Part shown: in pieces, positions 1 through 12,400 of the stretch
Position numbering within the stretch: position 1 is the first letter of the stretch
Layout: each line of letters opens with the position of its first letter
DNA from: Callipepla californica brunnescens
Lineage: Eukaryota; Chordata; Aves; Galliformes; Odontophoridae
Assembly: GCA_023055505.1 (NCBI GenBank)
Contig: JALIRH010000026.1
Span: forward strand, 8,075,591-8,139,590
DNA length: 64,000 nt
Direction: 5' to 3'
Made by a program: the position numbers and the translations under genes
The notes under the pieces: model-generated
Database searches by the model: none
The model's input: only the letters and a program-made list of their open reading frames with translations
What the model was told of the DNA's origin: nothing

Positions 1-3000
1 CATAGAGTATAGTGAAGGTTTTGGCTTGCTGTAGCTCTTGGTGCTGAAGCACAAACAAGAGAACAAGATGTTGTCTCACTTGTAATTTTTTTCCCTGATT
101 TATTCTGGTGCAGTGACTTTTATTCTGCTTTATTTTTACTGCACTTTATGAAACACTTGAGTGTGTGTGTGTGATCGACTGAGAATGTTTATTGATTACA
201 AATCCTTAGGAGAAGCAACTTAGTGACCAAGTATATTTACACAGACACTCATCCCAGCTGCACTTCAGTGGTCTTATTTAGTTGATGAGCTTCAACAGTT
301 AAGTTTCTGCAGTAATCATTGCAAGAGGGAGCTAGGGTAACATTTTTTCATCTGTTAAGTTAAGGATTCTTTTGGACAATAACCCATCTCTAAGGAGACA
401 TGCTCCTTCAAACTGTGAATGGAGGAACAGCCTGTACTCACCTGAGTTATCTGAGAGGAGTTCCTAGCATGAGGAGTAGAGTTTGTTAAGACAAAGCTGT
501 ATTTGTAAGGCATTAATTTCATTAGTCAGTGTGATAATAGTTGTTGTGTTGTTTTACATCTTCTAAGGAGTTGGCTGGTAATCAAATAAAGCAAAATTAT
601 AGGCCTGCAGAACAGCTCTGACTACAGAACCTTGTGAACATGGGGCTTGCGAAGCCACTGGAAGCCCACTGCCAAAATGACACCTAGCAGCAGCAGGCAG
701 GATGTAAAGGCAGGAGGTTTATTTTTTCTGTATGTTTTACTTCGTGTAAGATATATATATTTATTAAGAGACAACAGTCATGATTTTTCAGCAGTCCTCT
801 TTCAGTTCTTGTAATGGACATGCATGTGTAAAAGAAGGCTTTCACTGTGCAAAACTGAATAAATTTCCATGCTTGTGGTTGCGTGTTCCTCCATTATGTG
901 ACTGTTCGTGCACGACCATTTTCTGTCCTTTATATAGGTGAGCCCTTCACGAGGGGAACCAAAGGCCGATATAAAAGTGTTTCAAAGAGGTGTATTGCAT
1001 ACAGTGAACAAGTCCAGGTCTTTCCTATTTCATACAGAATATTTTTGATATGAATGTAGAAATGTAGAGTGAGAAGATGACGGAAGTTTTCGCATCATCC
1101 TCTGCCTAAACTTTGGGTAGTACATTACACACAGTGCCCTGCTCTAGGACCAGTGCAGGTTAGTGATGAACAGTGTTCCACTCCCATGCTGCAAAAGGTA
1201 GATACCGCAACTGTAAGCTTCTCCAGCAGCACTCAGGGAACTACCCCGCTGCCATCTGCCAGATACACTGGTGTGTTTGTAGGTACGGTTATCACGGCAA
1301 TGCCTGGAGTTTGAAACATTTGATATAACTTGCTGTGCAAGACGAGGTTGCTCCTGGAAGTGTGTCATTTGAAGGCAGGTGTGAAATGTACAGGGACTGC
1401 AGAGAAAATAATCTCTTTGATACTACTTCTCAGTGTTCAAGGACACTGCTCAGAGCTTTCATGTGACAGCTCCAGCAGCCTTTCCCTCCATACTGTCACA
1501 GCCTGTCTCAGAGGAAAACATGCCTCCAGGCCTCCTGTTTTTCTCAGAGGCCCAGAGGATTGAGCCTAGGTTCAGAGAGAGAAATCAGGAGCTAGGCTTT
1601 CTAAAGGACTTGGCAGCAACAGTCACCTAGATGTCTCACCTTTGCAGCAGAGCTTTTAAAAATGTGCGTATCAACGGACTCATAGCCCTGTTCCATGTGC
1701 ATCTACAGGGGAGTCTTTAATGCAATAAATAAATGAAATCAAGTACAAACCCTGTAATGAAAGGAGACTAAACACTACAGCAGTTATGCCCTTTGTCATG
1801 TATAAGGATACTGAAATTACAGAGATTCCTCCAGGAGCACGTAGTTTTCCCAGAAGTACATATAAGTAAGGGTGAAATAGTCTATACCTCAGTAAGCAAA
1901 ATACACTGCTGCAATATAGTATCTATCAGTGAGACCAGTAAGGAAGATAAAGAGCCTCTTGTACCAGGGAGGCCACTTCTTCAAAATGACGATTATATAT
2001 ATATAAGTAAACTCTTTTTGACAGCGATTGTTGGGTTTTAATTCTTTAGGAAAGGAGTTGTTTCCTAGTCAGAATTTAGGCATTCTTCATGACATTCCAG
2101 CTCTGTAGAAAGGACTTTGTTGTGTATTAAGAAAGTTGCAATGTAGCAAGCAGTGTAGAAGAACTGTAAGTTCTTACCTGGGGTGCTGGGGAGCGTTAAC
2201 TGTGTGGGGAAGCCAGGTGCACAGCAGTGGTGAGAGGAAGAGGGGCACAAGTGGCTCAGAGGATCCTGGCTGCCATCCCAATGGCACGGAGGGGACACAT
2301 GCCCTTGTCCTGGGCAGCCGGCACAAAAAATGATCAGCATGATCTGCTCAAGGTGTCTTTCCATGCTGTGTGAAAAGAGTCACCGTCCCACCCCTAGCTG
2401 ATGCTACCACACCATGGTGGCTGTCTGTTGTCGCAGCTTGGCCTGCTGCTGCTCCTTAGCAGCCTGCTTCACTCTTTCTTCCTTCCTTTCTTTATTTTTA
2501 ATGCTTTTCTAAGCCTCTGTTAGGGCTGGGAAATCCAGAGTGATCTTCTATCCTCTGCAAGTCAATAAAAGATGCATGCTGTTCGGATTTCAAAGCAACC
2601 CATCAGAGATTAAATGATAATGGGTTTATTTAGAGCCTGAAGGAATTTCCCTATCACGTATGACGCAACAGCACATGGGAGATTAAATCCCAGAGTACCT
2701 TTCAAGGCTATTTTTAATTTGTCCTCAAATAAGCGCCGCTTTTTTTAAAGACCTTCCAAAGGAGCGGAGTGGAGCACTCTGTCGTTTTTTGAGATGACTT
2801 GGAGCACCGCTGAGGTGCCGCTACATCTTCTCAAGCGGTGCTTATGATAAAATACGTGAAGAAATACGACATGAGCGCACCTGATACCCAGCTATGAGTC
2901 TAAAAGGCCTTACACAGGCATCACAAGCGTTATGGCACCCGCAGCGGGATTCTTTCAAGCTGCTTTTATCCGCACATCACCCACGGGGATGCTGCAGCAG

Positions 3001-3050
3001 CTCTGCAAAGCGGCAGATGCAGAGTGCATGTGGGGCGACCAGGACACCAC
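1..3050. other. Upstream flank without a recognised gene
   Basis: AT-rich single-copy-looking DNA 5' of the HERC3 CpG island. I see a short GT run at 161-172 and TA-rich stretches, but no conserved exon, no CR1 copy and no protein I recognise on either strand. The genes that flank HERC3 upstream in other vertebrates (PYURF/PIGY, HERC-family members) are not visible here, so they would lie to the left of the window or elsewhere. Open frames in this stretch are short and lack support. Confidence 0.6.
161..172. repeat. (GT)n short microsatellite
   Basis: A run of six GT dinucleotides directly visible in the upstream flank. It is too short to suggest function, but could be length-polymorphic. 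Confidence 0.7.
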
Positions 3051-3610
3051 GCAGAAAGGCCACTTGCACGGCGGGCAGCCGGACCCCGCCTCGGCTGATG
3101 GCAGCACGGGCAACTATCTTTGGCTAATCCCTTCCAGCAGCGGGCTGCTAGCGGCACCTAGAAAAGGGCTGCTGTGGAAAATATCCCACAGGAGAGGGCT
3201 CAGGCGCCGGATATCACCCGGCAGCCGCAAGGAGCCGCCCGCCGCCCCGCCCGCCGCCGGCCATTGGCCGCACGCAGCCATTACTCCCGCGGGCGGCGGT
3301 GAGGGCTGGATTTCCTCGTCGCCGCGGCGGCAGCGGCGGGGCCGGCGGCAGGTGAGCGGGGTGGGGGGGAGCCTGCAGCCCCCTGCCCGCCGTGAGGGCC
3401 GCGGGGCGGGCGGAGGAGGCCGTCGGATCGGGTTGGCCGCCCGTGTGGGGCAGCGAGAAGCGCGCGGCTCCCGGGCGCGCTCGTTCCCCGTGGCGCCTTG
3501 CGTTCCTCCGCGCTGCGGCGGCCGAGGGGGGAAGGGAGGGACGGGGCGAGCTGTCGCTGTGGGGCCGCGCTGCTGAGGGAGCGCTGCCGGATGAGTGAGT
3601 GCTGCCTCGG
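3050..3610 (+). promoter_or_regulatory. HERC3: CpG-island promoter of HERC3
   Basis: CpG density and GC content rise sharply here, especially 3220-3560, against an AT-rich background. An inverted CCAAT box (ATTGG at 3263-3267) lies about 85 bases before a consensus splice donor, and no TATA box is evident. This fits a TATA-less housekeeping-type promoter in which transcription starts inside the island. The location, about 2.9 kb before the first coding exon of HERC3 on the same strand, supports the assignment. The exact start site cannot be read from sequence. The island may also fire on the minus strand, as many CpG promoters do, but I see no minus-strand gene to support that. Confidence 0.75.
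3270..3351 (+). other. HERC3: HERC3 non-coding exon 1 (5' UTR), 5' limit uncertain
   Basis: The exon is inferred from a strong donor (GGCAG then GTGAGC at 3352) inside the CpG island. The next good acceptor on the same strand with a start codon behind it is at 6215. The 3' boundary is well supported by the donor; the 5' boundary is only a placeholder near the CCAAT box. It contains no coding sequence for HERC3. Confidence 0.5.
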
Positions 3611-6215
3611 CCGGAATGGGGGACGAAGCGTGAAGCTTCATTTGAAGCTTCGTTTTCTCAGGACGCTGTCCCTCCGAGGACGCGTGATGCGTTGACTGGC
3701 AGCATCTTCGCCTTCTGCGTGTGGAGATGGGGAGGGAACGATCCATCCGAATGTTAAAAGCGGCCGTGATGCCGTGCGATGTCTTCGGGAACTTCTTCAC
3801 AGTGCAGTGATGGAGCACTGGCTCAGGGTGCGCAGAGAGGTGGTGGAGGCTCCTTCTCTGGAGACGTCCAAGACCCTCCTGGACGCCTACCTGTGCAACC
3901 TGGGCTAGGGGGCTGCTTGGGCAGGGGGTTGGACTCCATGATCCCTAGAGGTCCCTTCCAACCCCTACAGTTGCTAACTAAACTAAACAGTCATCACAGA
4001 TAGCCACAGCAGGCCTTTGGGAAGCGTCTGGCTGTGCTCAGATGGACGTGTGTTGGCTTTGACTCCTGAGTGACAAGTGCTGCTCCGTCCCCTCGCCGTG
4101 TGGATTTATCAGTGCAGTGCTTGGAGAAGGGGAGGCTGGGACTCGAGGGATGCGCTTTACATGACCCATCTTCTGTACGGTGTGGCACGCCTCATTGCCG
4201 GCTTGAGGGACTGACATCTGCGGTGCTTCGGAAAAATCTGGCTGCTAACGTGAAGGGATGGGGTGCTGCTTCGAGTCGTGTCTCAGCAGGAGGAATAAAG
4301 ACATCTCTCGCCCACATTGCCTCCCCTTGCTCAGTGCAACAGCTTCTCGTGTGGGAAATGAACACGACTAATTTGATTAATTAAGGTGCTTTTAGCATTC
4401 TATATGAAATTAGCAGCTGGAAAGATGACTAGGACCTGTGGGGAGCAGGCTGTTCAGAAACTCTGCTAGAAAGGTATCCGAAATTACTATTTATCTCATG
4501 ATGATCAGCGTCACTGTAGTGGTGAGGGTTGTACGTTTTCTCTTCAGCTCTGAGGCAGCACTGCCTTACAGGGAGTGGTGCTGCTCTGAACTGTGGAGGT
4601 GCTTTTATCTTTTGTAAGGTGCTAATTCCTCAGGCTGAGGGAGGTGGCAGGCTTTTTTTTTGAGGCAGATCATGAAGTTCTCTTTAAATATAGCTATTGT
4701 GTCATTTAAAACATAAGCCTGTGCATGACTTCAGTGTTACCAGGTCCCTATTCTTGGTGCTGGGAGTAGTGTGTCCGTTGGGCTTATGTGCCAAGGTCAT
4801 CCGAGCCTAGTGGTTTGCTTAACAGGGCCCTGTAACCTCCTGCTTTATAAACCGGGGATGCTTCGGAGCTGGCCAGTGACAGTCCTGAAGTGTGGATGAT
4901 TTCAGCTCTGCTTGAAAGGAGTAGAGGCTCTGAGAGGTGAATAGGTTACAAGGCATGCTTTGGAGCACCTAGTGAGAGATCCTAGCAAGCAGTTTGTGAG
5001 AGAAGATGGAACCACTGCAGCTGGAACATGCCCTCTTTTGGCTCGGCCCTGCCTTGATGGAGGTGAGTGCACCCGGTGAGGTGACACGGCCACGGGTGAA
5101 GGCAGCTGGTAGGAGACGAGCACTCCTTGCTTAGGGCTCGGATTATGGAAGGCTTTATGGCTAATGCAGCTTGAATTAGCACCAAGCTTTGGGAGCAGCA
5201 TGCGTGTGTTTCCTGTCTGAGTGGGGAAATCTCCTTTTCCTGAGGAATCTGCGGTGCTGCCTCGGAGGTTACCTCTGTTGTTAGGTCCTGTGCTGACATA
5301 GGGAGTGCTGCAGTAAATTGCCTTAGTTTAAAACTTGCCACGGTGAGTCATAAGGTTTGACGTCTAGGATATTTCTTTTTCTCCTCTGCTCTCTTTTCTT
5401 TCTGCTTATGAAATAGGAACCGATTAAAGCCTTTTCTATTTCAAGCCGGGTAAATCTCCGTGTCTTATTAATACAGCATGTTTAACAAACGGCCTAAACA
5501 TAATGAGGATGGGAGTACGAGGAAGTGTTACTAAAATCTTTCAGATGCTTATTCTGGGACTGGGGCTCAGCTCTTACGTGTCAGAAAGCTGTTGTCGTTA
5601 CTGAGCTCAGACTGTGCAATGAGATGGTCCTCCTGCATAGCGCTCTGTTTTTTTTCACTTCCTGTGTTGCTGCGTTCTCTGAATTCTGAGTTCCGCTGAA
5701 CAAGGCCCAAAAGTCAGTGACGTGAGAGCTTTATCTGCTGCTGTCAGAGGCTGAGCTGTCAGCGTGCTGCTCTGCGTGAGCTGCCTTTTATTGGGAAACC
5801 GTGCTGCTGCACAGCGATGCGTGCGTGTCAACACACGCACTTTTAAGTTGGAGGAACGTGTGAAGTTGTTCAAACTGCTTCTTAAGCTGAGTTTATCAGA
5901 AATGATACAGTCCTGTTCTACTAATAACACAGAGCTGCTTGGGTCTGCTGGATTTCAGGGCGTTTCTTCTGCCCAAGAGGTAGAGGCGGACAGTACTTGA
6001 AGGTGCTGACTCAGTACCCAGCTGAGCTTTCCTGGCTCCTCTCTGTGTAGTGGTAGAACTGCCTTCTTGTTGTCAGTCCACAAGTATGACTGTCATGCAG
6101 GATAAGCTTTTTTTGATTCATTGTTTCCTCCTCCTGCTCAGAGCGGGTGATCTGTGTGGAATTACGCGTTGATTATTTGCTTCATCCATGCTCCTTGCCC
6201 TCTTTCTCTTCCCAG
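3352..6215 (+). other. HERC3: HERC3 intron 1
   Basis: A 2.9 kb intron between the CpG-island exon and the start-codon exon. It begins with GTGAGC and ends with a pyrimidine tract and CCCAG. It carries the 3' end of one CR1 element (3788-3973). The GC-rich start is part of the island. No other gene is supported. Confidence 0.6.
3788..3973 (+). mobile_element. CR1 LINE, 3'-terminal fragment
   Basis: This is the conserved 3' end of a chicken-repeat-1 retrotransposon in sense orientation. It runs from the GGGAACTTCTTCACAGTGCA region to the terminal block where GGTTGGACTCCATGATC is followed by GAGGTCCCTTCCAACCCC. It is 5'-truncated, as most CR1 copies are. Its sequence is closely similar to the 3' part of the copy at 29265-29773, so the two look like the same subfamily. 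Confidence 0.9.
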
Positions 6216-6224
6216 GAAGAATAC

Positions 6225-6236
6225 ATGACTAGCTGA
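6225..6236 (+). promoter_or_regulatory. HERC3: Minimal upstream ORF in the HERC3 leader
   Basis: Nine bases into exon 2 there is an ATG followed by two sense codons and TGA (Met-Thr-Ser-stop). It ends 11 bases before the HERC3 start codon. Its context is weak (T at -3). Such uORFs can lower or gate initiation at the downstream start; that is an inference here. Confidence 0.5.
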
Positions 6237-6247
6237 AAAGAGAGAAA

Positions 6248-6473
6248 ATGCTATGCTGGGGTTACTCATCTTTTGGACAACCTGGGATAGGTAGCAACCT
6301 CCAGGTCATCATTCCCGAGCCACAAGTGTATGGATTCATTCATGACAGAAACGTCAAGGAAGTGGCATGTGGAGGAAACCACTCGGTGTTCCTGCTGGAA
6401 GATGGGGAAGTGTACACCTGTGGCTTGAACACCAAAGGCCAACTGGGGCATGAAAGTGAAGGAAGCAAGCCAG
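6248..6473 (+). CDS. HERC3: HERC3 coding exon 2 (residues 1-75), start codon
   Basis: The exon proper starts at 6216 after CCCAG; coding begins at ATG 6248 (A at -3) and the donor GTGAGT is at 6474. It encodes RCC1 blade 1 and half of blade 2, beginning [10 protein letters not shown] and including [15 protein letters not shown] and [11 protein letters not shown]. The first blade has GQPG where other blades have GQLG. An in-frame TAG 16 bases upstream excludes an extended N-terminus. It ends in phase 1. Confidence 0.97.
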
Positions 6474-9400
6474 GTGAGTGTGCCTCTTGTGTGTGCTTTC
6501 TAACTGGCTGAGGCTGGCAGGCTCAGAAAGTGATGGATGCTGCTTTGTGCTGATTGCCATGCAGCTGGAGCAGCTGACAGAGCTGAAGGTTGTGGTGTAA
6601 GGCAGTGGTGCTGGATTGTATCTGCTGCCTCTGGAATGCTACAGATGAGTAGCACGGGTGGGGAGACAAGTCTGCTCACTTTGTCTGGAAAATGCATCAA
6701 AAAAAGCAGAATGGAGGTGGTGTTGGGACACGTTCTGCTACTTGGTGTTACTGTGCCCTGTTACAAAAGGCTAGAGAGGGCTGTGTGCCACAAGTGTCCT
6801 CCGCTTTCTCTGCAGTTAGGTTGCATCCATACACAAAGAGGAAGCAGTAGTTTGACTATGTATCTATTTTTGTAAACCCTGGAGCTGTTCTTAACTTTTT
6901 TTATGTTGGCCTTGCAGTTTGCTTTCTGTTAACTTATTGGTTTTGGCATGTGGCAGAAACACAGCTATCTCTGTTTCATAATAAAAATCCCTCCATGAGT
7001 AATTAGAGCAGTGAGGAGTCATCTCTACTCCTACTGTTGGCTGCCCTCTATACCCTCTGTGGGCTACTGAAGCCCACCTGATTATTTTGTGACTAATATA
7101 GATGTACTAAATGAGGGACAGTGGATATTTTATTTACTTGCAAATGTGACCTGACTGATTCAGCTGCCTCTTTTTTTTTTTGGAGTGTGTTTTGTCCTTT
7201 TCTCTCAATCATAAGGTGGTAGATACTGGCTGCTGGATTAGAAGAGCTGACCTAGGCTTTTTGTCTTCTTGCTTTTCTTGCAGTCTGGACAGTTAAAGTG
7301 ATTGGGATGTGACACCAACTCCTGGTTATCCTACATGTTCTGAGAGTTTCTGCAGCACTGGTTTCTGAGAAGCCTGTCGCTGTGCATGTGAAAATGTGTG
7401 TTTCTCCCTCAGCACAGCACTGCAGGCTGCATCTGTGATGGAGTTCTGCTGACTAGGGCAGGTGGGAGGGATGTGCTATAAAGGAACAGCTTCCTTTTTT
7501 AGCTCATGGTGAACCGCCACGGCAGCTTCATTAATAACAATAAACTGGAGGAGAGTCCCTTCCCACGCTTGGCCTGTGGGGATCTGCTTTGGCTTGTGGC
7601 AGTGGAAACTGCATTTTTCAGTTCTTCTTTGCAAATAGGAACAAGAAGAACGCATCCCTCATCTTTTAGCCTTCCTTAGTAAAGAATAAAGACAGCCTGT
7701 GCCTTCTGTATAGGAAAACATGGATCTTCCTTCCACCTCTTCCTGGCCATGTGGGAGGCCTGGGCTGTTCAGGAGTAAGAGGAGAAGTGGCAGAGCTTCT
7801 GTCTGTTTGCCATGGAAGTATGCGTGTTCAGCCTCTTGTAATCCCTCTGGATTGGCAGCATGACTCATTGGTGTATTGACCACTCGTTCCAATTTTGTGT
7901 TGTTTTCCTTTCTCTGCACAAGGTCTGAAACACAAGCCAGGAAATGCCACAAAGTAGGCTTTTCAGAGAGGATATGAGGCAGTTTTGTTCTTGTTTGGAC
8001 ACGGAGCTGAGGCTCAGTGTGTATGTAACTCCTCAGAAATCAAATCTTTTGGACACTTCTGCTTGCTAGCTGAAAACAGCTGCTCCTGCAGCAGAGTTGT
8101 GAAAAAAATGCTTACACTTAACACCTGACCTGCCTTGTAAGCAGCTGACTGCCAATATCAACTCCTGCAGAGGAAAAGGAGGTGTGAGCATCTGTACTTT
8201 TGCCGGAATGCCCTTCAAATCTTACACGCATATCTGCATTTCTTCAGCGTAACATCACTGTGCGTTTCTGATCTTCTGCCCTGTGAACTATGTGATTGTT
8301 TGGCCTTTGCCATGCCTGTTGTGCAGGGTGCCCTCTGTTGAAGGACTAAACAGCACGTCCTTGGGCAGGGAAACATGAAATGTTTCGTGTTTCTCAAGGT
8401 TTGTCATGTATGTCCTACTCGTGTGTTCAAGTGAGTCACTTTTATGAGCCCTGTATGAACACGCTTCTATTTGTTTTAACGTGTGTATATCCGAAAGGCA
8501 GTGAACTGCAGCCAGGGATGACAGGCTCATTTTGCTCTACGTCCAGCAGCAAGCTGTGAGATCAGTTCTCCAGCTAATGCCTTCCATTTTTATTTCTGAA
8601 GTACTGTTGCTGTTTTCAGGAAGAGCTTTCTTCAAAGCTGTCTTAGGAATTTATGAGTTGGGGTTAGACTTGAGTGTGTACTCTGTAAGCAGTTTTTATT
8701 ATCCCTAAAGGTGGTGTGGGTGTGTTCAAACTATATCCAACTGCTGTACTTCTGAAAGTTACTGAACCCGATAATAAATAAAAATGCTTTGGTAAATGTT
8801 TAATAGGACTGTTAATTTCCCCTCTCTCCCTATCATCAGGCTTTTTCTCAAGTGGTGATTGTGCACTTGATTGTAATGTCATTGAAAGCAAGGACGAATG
8901 TGCTGTATGGAGTCTGCACCGTGCTAGTGTGGCTTTGTTCTGCTCCTGTGCAAATCGCTGCAGGATGGAATTAAGCAGGCACTAAGCAAGGAACACACCA
9001 GGTGCTTCAGAACATTCCACCCTCCTTAATCAAAGCCTGGGGCTGCCAAGTGCACTTACAAGATCTAGCCTCCCTTCAGGAGAAAAATAGGAAATGCTCC
9101 TGTGCAGGCAAAATGTGTCCTACCGTGCAGAGCTGCTCCAATGACATGAAAAGATGGGGAAGTACTGCCTATCCTGTTCCAGAAAGTGGCATGCAGGATT
9201 GAGCACAGTCAGCTCCTCTCTCAGCTCCTAGGGCAGTGAGTTGAGCCCCAGGCAAGGCTGGATGTATTCTGGGCTGTTGAGCCCTGACCAGCGTGTATTG
9301 CTCTTGGCTGCTTTAGGGCTGCTAGGAAGGGGTGGTGCTACAGCTGGGGGAGAACTGCAGGAGGAAACGAACAGATCTCTCTTCCGTGCAGTGCTGGGAG

Positions 9401-12400
9401 ATGAGAGTGCTGCTTTCTAAGTGGAGCTGTCATTTTTATGTTGGTTCCCTTTTCTTTTGCCTTTATAAGGTTTGCTCAGGAGATGCCACGTGACTACGTT
9501 AACCCCTGCGTGGGTATTATGAGCTTTAGTGAAGGGCTTGTTCTTCTTCCTGGCCTGCTGTCCTTGCTTACTGACACTGGCACTAGTCACTGCTCCTACC
9601 CACGTGACCAACAGCATTCCTTTGAACCTCATCTGCTTTAGTCTGTCCTTTGCTGTCTTTTCTCTGTTTTTATTCAGCCCTACAAGCACCAGTGCTGCTG
9701 TAGTCAGTCCCTCTGGTGGGTCTGCTGCTCCAATTCCTGATGTGGGGGTAGTAGTAACAAACCCATATGTAGGAACTGAGGCTACATGTCATAAGAGCTT
9801 CTCATAATCTATTTTGCTTCTGATTAGAAAGTCCACATCTACTCCTTTCCCTCAGTGCACAGAAGATTGACCTCAGTATTTGCAGTTGGACGTGTAAAGC
9901 CCAATGTCCATAATGGATTTAGTGAACTGCATTTGGCAGAAGTAATGGGAAGTTACATGCTGACTTTAATGTTTGCTTGCTCCCTGTTTCAGAACGTTTG
10001 CTCCATACCAAGCAAAAATGGAGAACAAAAAGGGTTACCATGCACGGCTGAGAACAGCAGCAGAAAGAGAGGCCATTCTCTCAGTAAAAAACTTCCCCCT
10101 GCATCTAATTGAAATCTCCTTTCCTTTAGTTTAAAACCATTCCTCTTTGTCCTACCACATCTACCTGTGTGAAAAGTTTTCCCTCATGTTTACTAACTCA
10201 CTTGAAATATTAGAAGGCCACAATGAGGTCTCCCCTCAGCCTTCTCTTTTTCCAGACTGAACTAGCCCAAGAAGGGAGCTAATCTCCTTCTGTGTAAAAA
10301 TTACTAGATCTTTTCATTACTTAGAAAATGTAAATACTGTGAGGGTGAAGTTTAGATTGCTGTTGGTATCTCATAAAATGTTCAGCTGCCTTGTCTTCTG
10401 TATTAAAGTATTGTGGTTCACACTTGTTGTTTTTGCAGCTCAGTCATACGTTGCTCAGACATTCTCACTGTGGATATGGACGGTGTTAACAACAGGGCAA
10501 TGTGAATAAATTAGCTCATCTGTCCTCAGATTTGCCAGCTGCTGAGATTCAACCCAGGGGAATTTCAACAGTTGTTCTCCCCTCCTCTATGTTTCTGCTG
10601 CCATCTATTTATTATTTGAGCAAGGCACCTGTTTTAACTCTGTGAGCTCTTTCTTGTTAGAATCATAGAACTGTTAAAGTTGGAAAAGACCTCCGTGGTC
10701 CTCCAGTCCAACTGTCCACCTATCATCCTTATTTCCCATTAAACCATGTCCCCCAGTACAACACCTAGGTGTTTGTTAACATCTCCAGGGATGCTAACTC
10801 CACCACCTCCTGGGGCAACCCATTCTAGCAACTGACCACGCTCTCAGAGAGGTACTGCTTAACACCCTACCTAGTAGGATGCCTGGTACAACTTGTGGCC
10901 ATTCACTCTATCTCTAGTTAGATGGAAGAAGAGGCTGACCTCCACCTCACTGGAGCCTTCCTTCAGTCAGTTGGAGAGAGTGTTAAGGTGTTCCCTGAGC
11001 CTCCTCTTCTCCAGACTGAACAATCCCAGCTCCCTCAGCCTCTTCTCACAAAACTTGTGCTTCAGACAGTTCACCAGCTTTGTTACCCTTCTCTGGACAT
11101 GCTTAAGGACCTCAGTGTCTTTCTGTAGTAAGGTGCTGGAGATACACAGCCTCACTAGTACTGGCTACAGAGGGCTGACTGTGTCTCTGTTCCTGCTGGT
11201 AACACTATTTCCGATGCAAGCTTAGGATGCTGTTGGCCTCCTTAGCCACCTGGGCACACTGCTGGCTCGTGTTCAGCTGAGTGTTGATCAACAATCCCAG
11301 ATACATTTCCTCTAAACAGTCTTCCAGCCACTCTGCCCCAAGCCTGTACCATTGCCTGGGGTTGTTGTGATCAAAGTGCAGGATCAGGTGTTTGGTACTG
11401 AACCTCATCCCATTGCCCTCAGCCCAGTGTTCCAGCTCAGGAAGGTCCTACAGAGGGGTACTGCTACCTCCAGGCAGATGGACACTTCCTCCCAACTGGG
11501 CTGGATTTAACTCACCACTGCTCTCTGGGCTCAGCTGTCCAGCCAGTTCTTTACCCAGAAAAGAGTGTATCTGTCCAAGCCATGGGATACCAGCTTCTTT
11601 AGAAGGATACTTTGGGAGAGGCAGTGTCAAAGGCTTTGCTGAAGTGCAGGCAGCACACTGTGTCAGCAGCCCTTCCCTCATCCACCAGGCGGGTCACTTG
11701 ATCTTAAGAAGATCAGGTTGGTCAAGCAGGACCTGCTTTCATGAAGGCATCATGAGGCCTCGTCCCTAGGTTATCCCACACAGAGAGAAACAACTCGGGG
11801 TGAACAAATGCCTGTTGTCAAGCTGGGGAGAACGTGAGGAATTTGAGGTACGTGTCCGAGAGAGCTGAAATCACTTGGATCTTTTCAAAGCATGAAATTC
11901 TTCTCACTGGGGAAGAAATCCAGATTTTGCCACTGAAGGTGTCGCCTCAGGGTTCTCCGTTGGTTTCAGACAGGAGAAGCCATCTGGTGCTGTCTGTGTA
12001 CATCACAGTCCACATACGGCTGAAGGATTCCACCTCATCCTCTAGCAAAAGCTTGTTTTGCAAGGAGCTGGAAGCTGTGTGTTGGAAAGGTACCAGCAGT
12101 CTGATAAACTTCCTAAGAGACTGTGATCAGTATTCACTGCCTGTACGTCCTAACCAGTGCCATGTAATTGAGTGCTTTGCACTTCCAGTACTGTTAGACA
12201 CTGAACATCTTGTAGTGAAGCTTTTCAGCATCACGGGGACGAAGTATAGGTATAAGTAATTTGGGGAGCTATGGTCTGAAGATGGGTTTTCCAAGGAGTT
12301 TTATATAGATCTCAATCTGTAATCCGTTGTTCTTTGATGATAAGATCCGATGAGGCTAAGATCAACAGAAATCAAACCTTGATAGGTCTGCTTATGCTGA

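Noticed and set aside
2932..3818. Long open frames on both strands over the CpG island (214 codons plus, 234 codons minus)
   Set aside because: High GC content removes stop codons by chance; the residue make-up is Arg/Pro/Ala/Gly low complexity on both strands, and the plus frame is crossed by the exon 1 donor.
11834..12259. 141-codon plus-strand open frame in HERC3 intron 2
   Set aside because: No recognisable domain, no suitable splice sites or promoter, and its neighbours are dead CR1 sequence.
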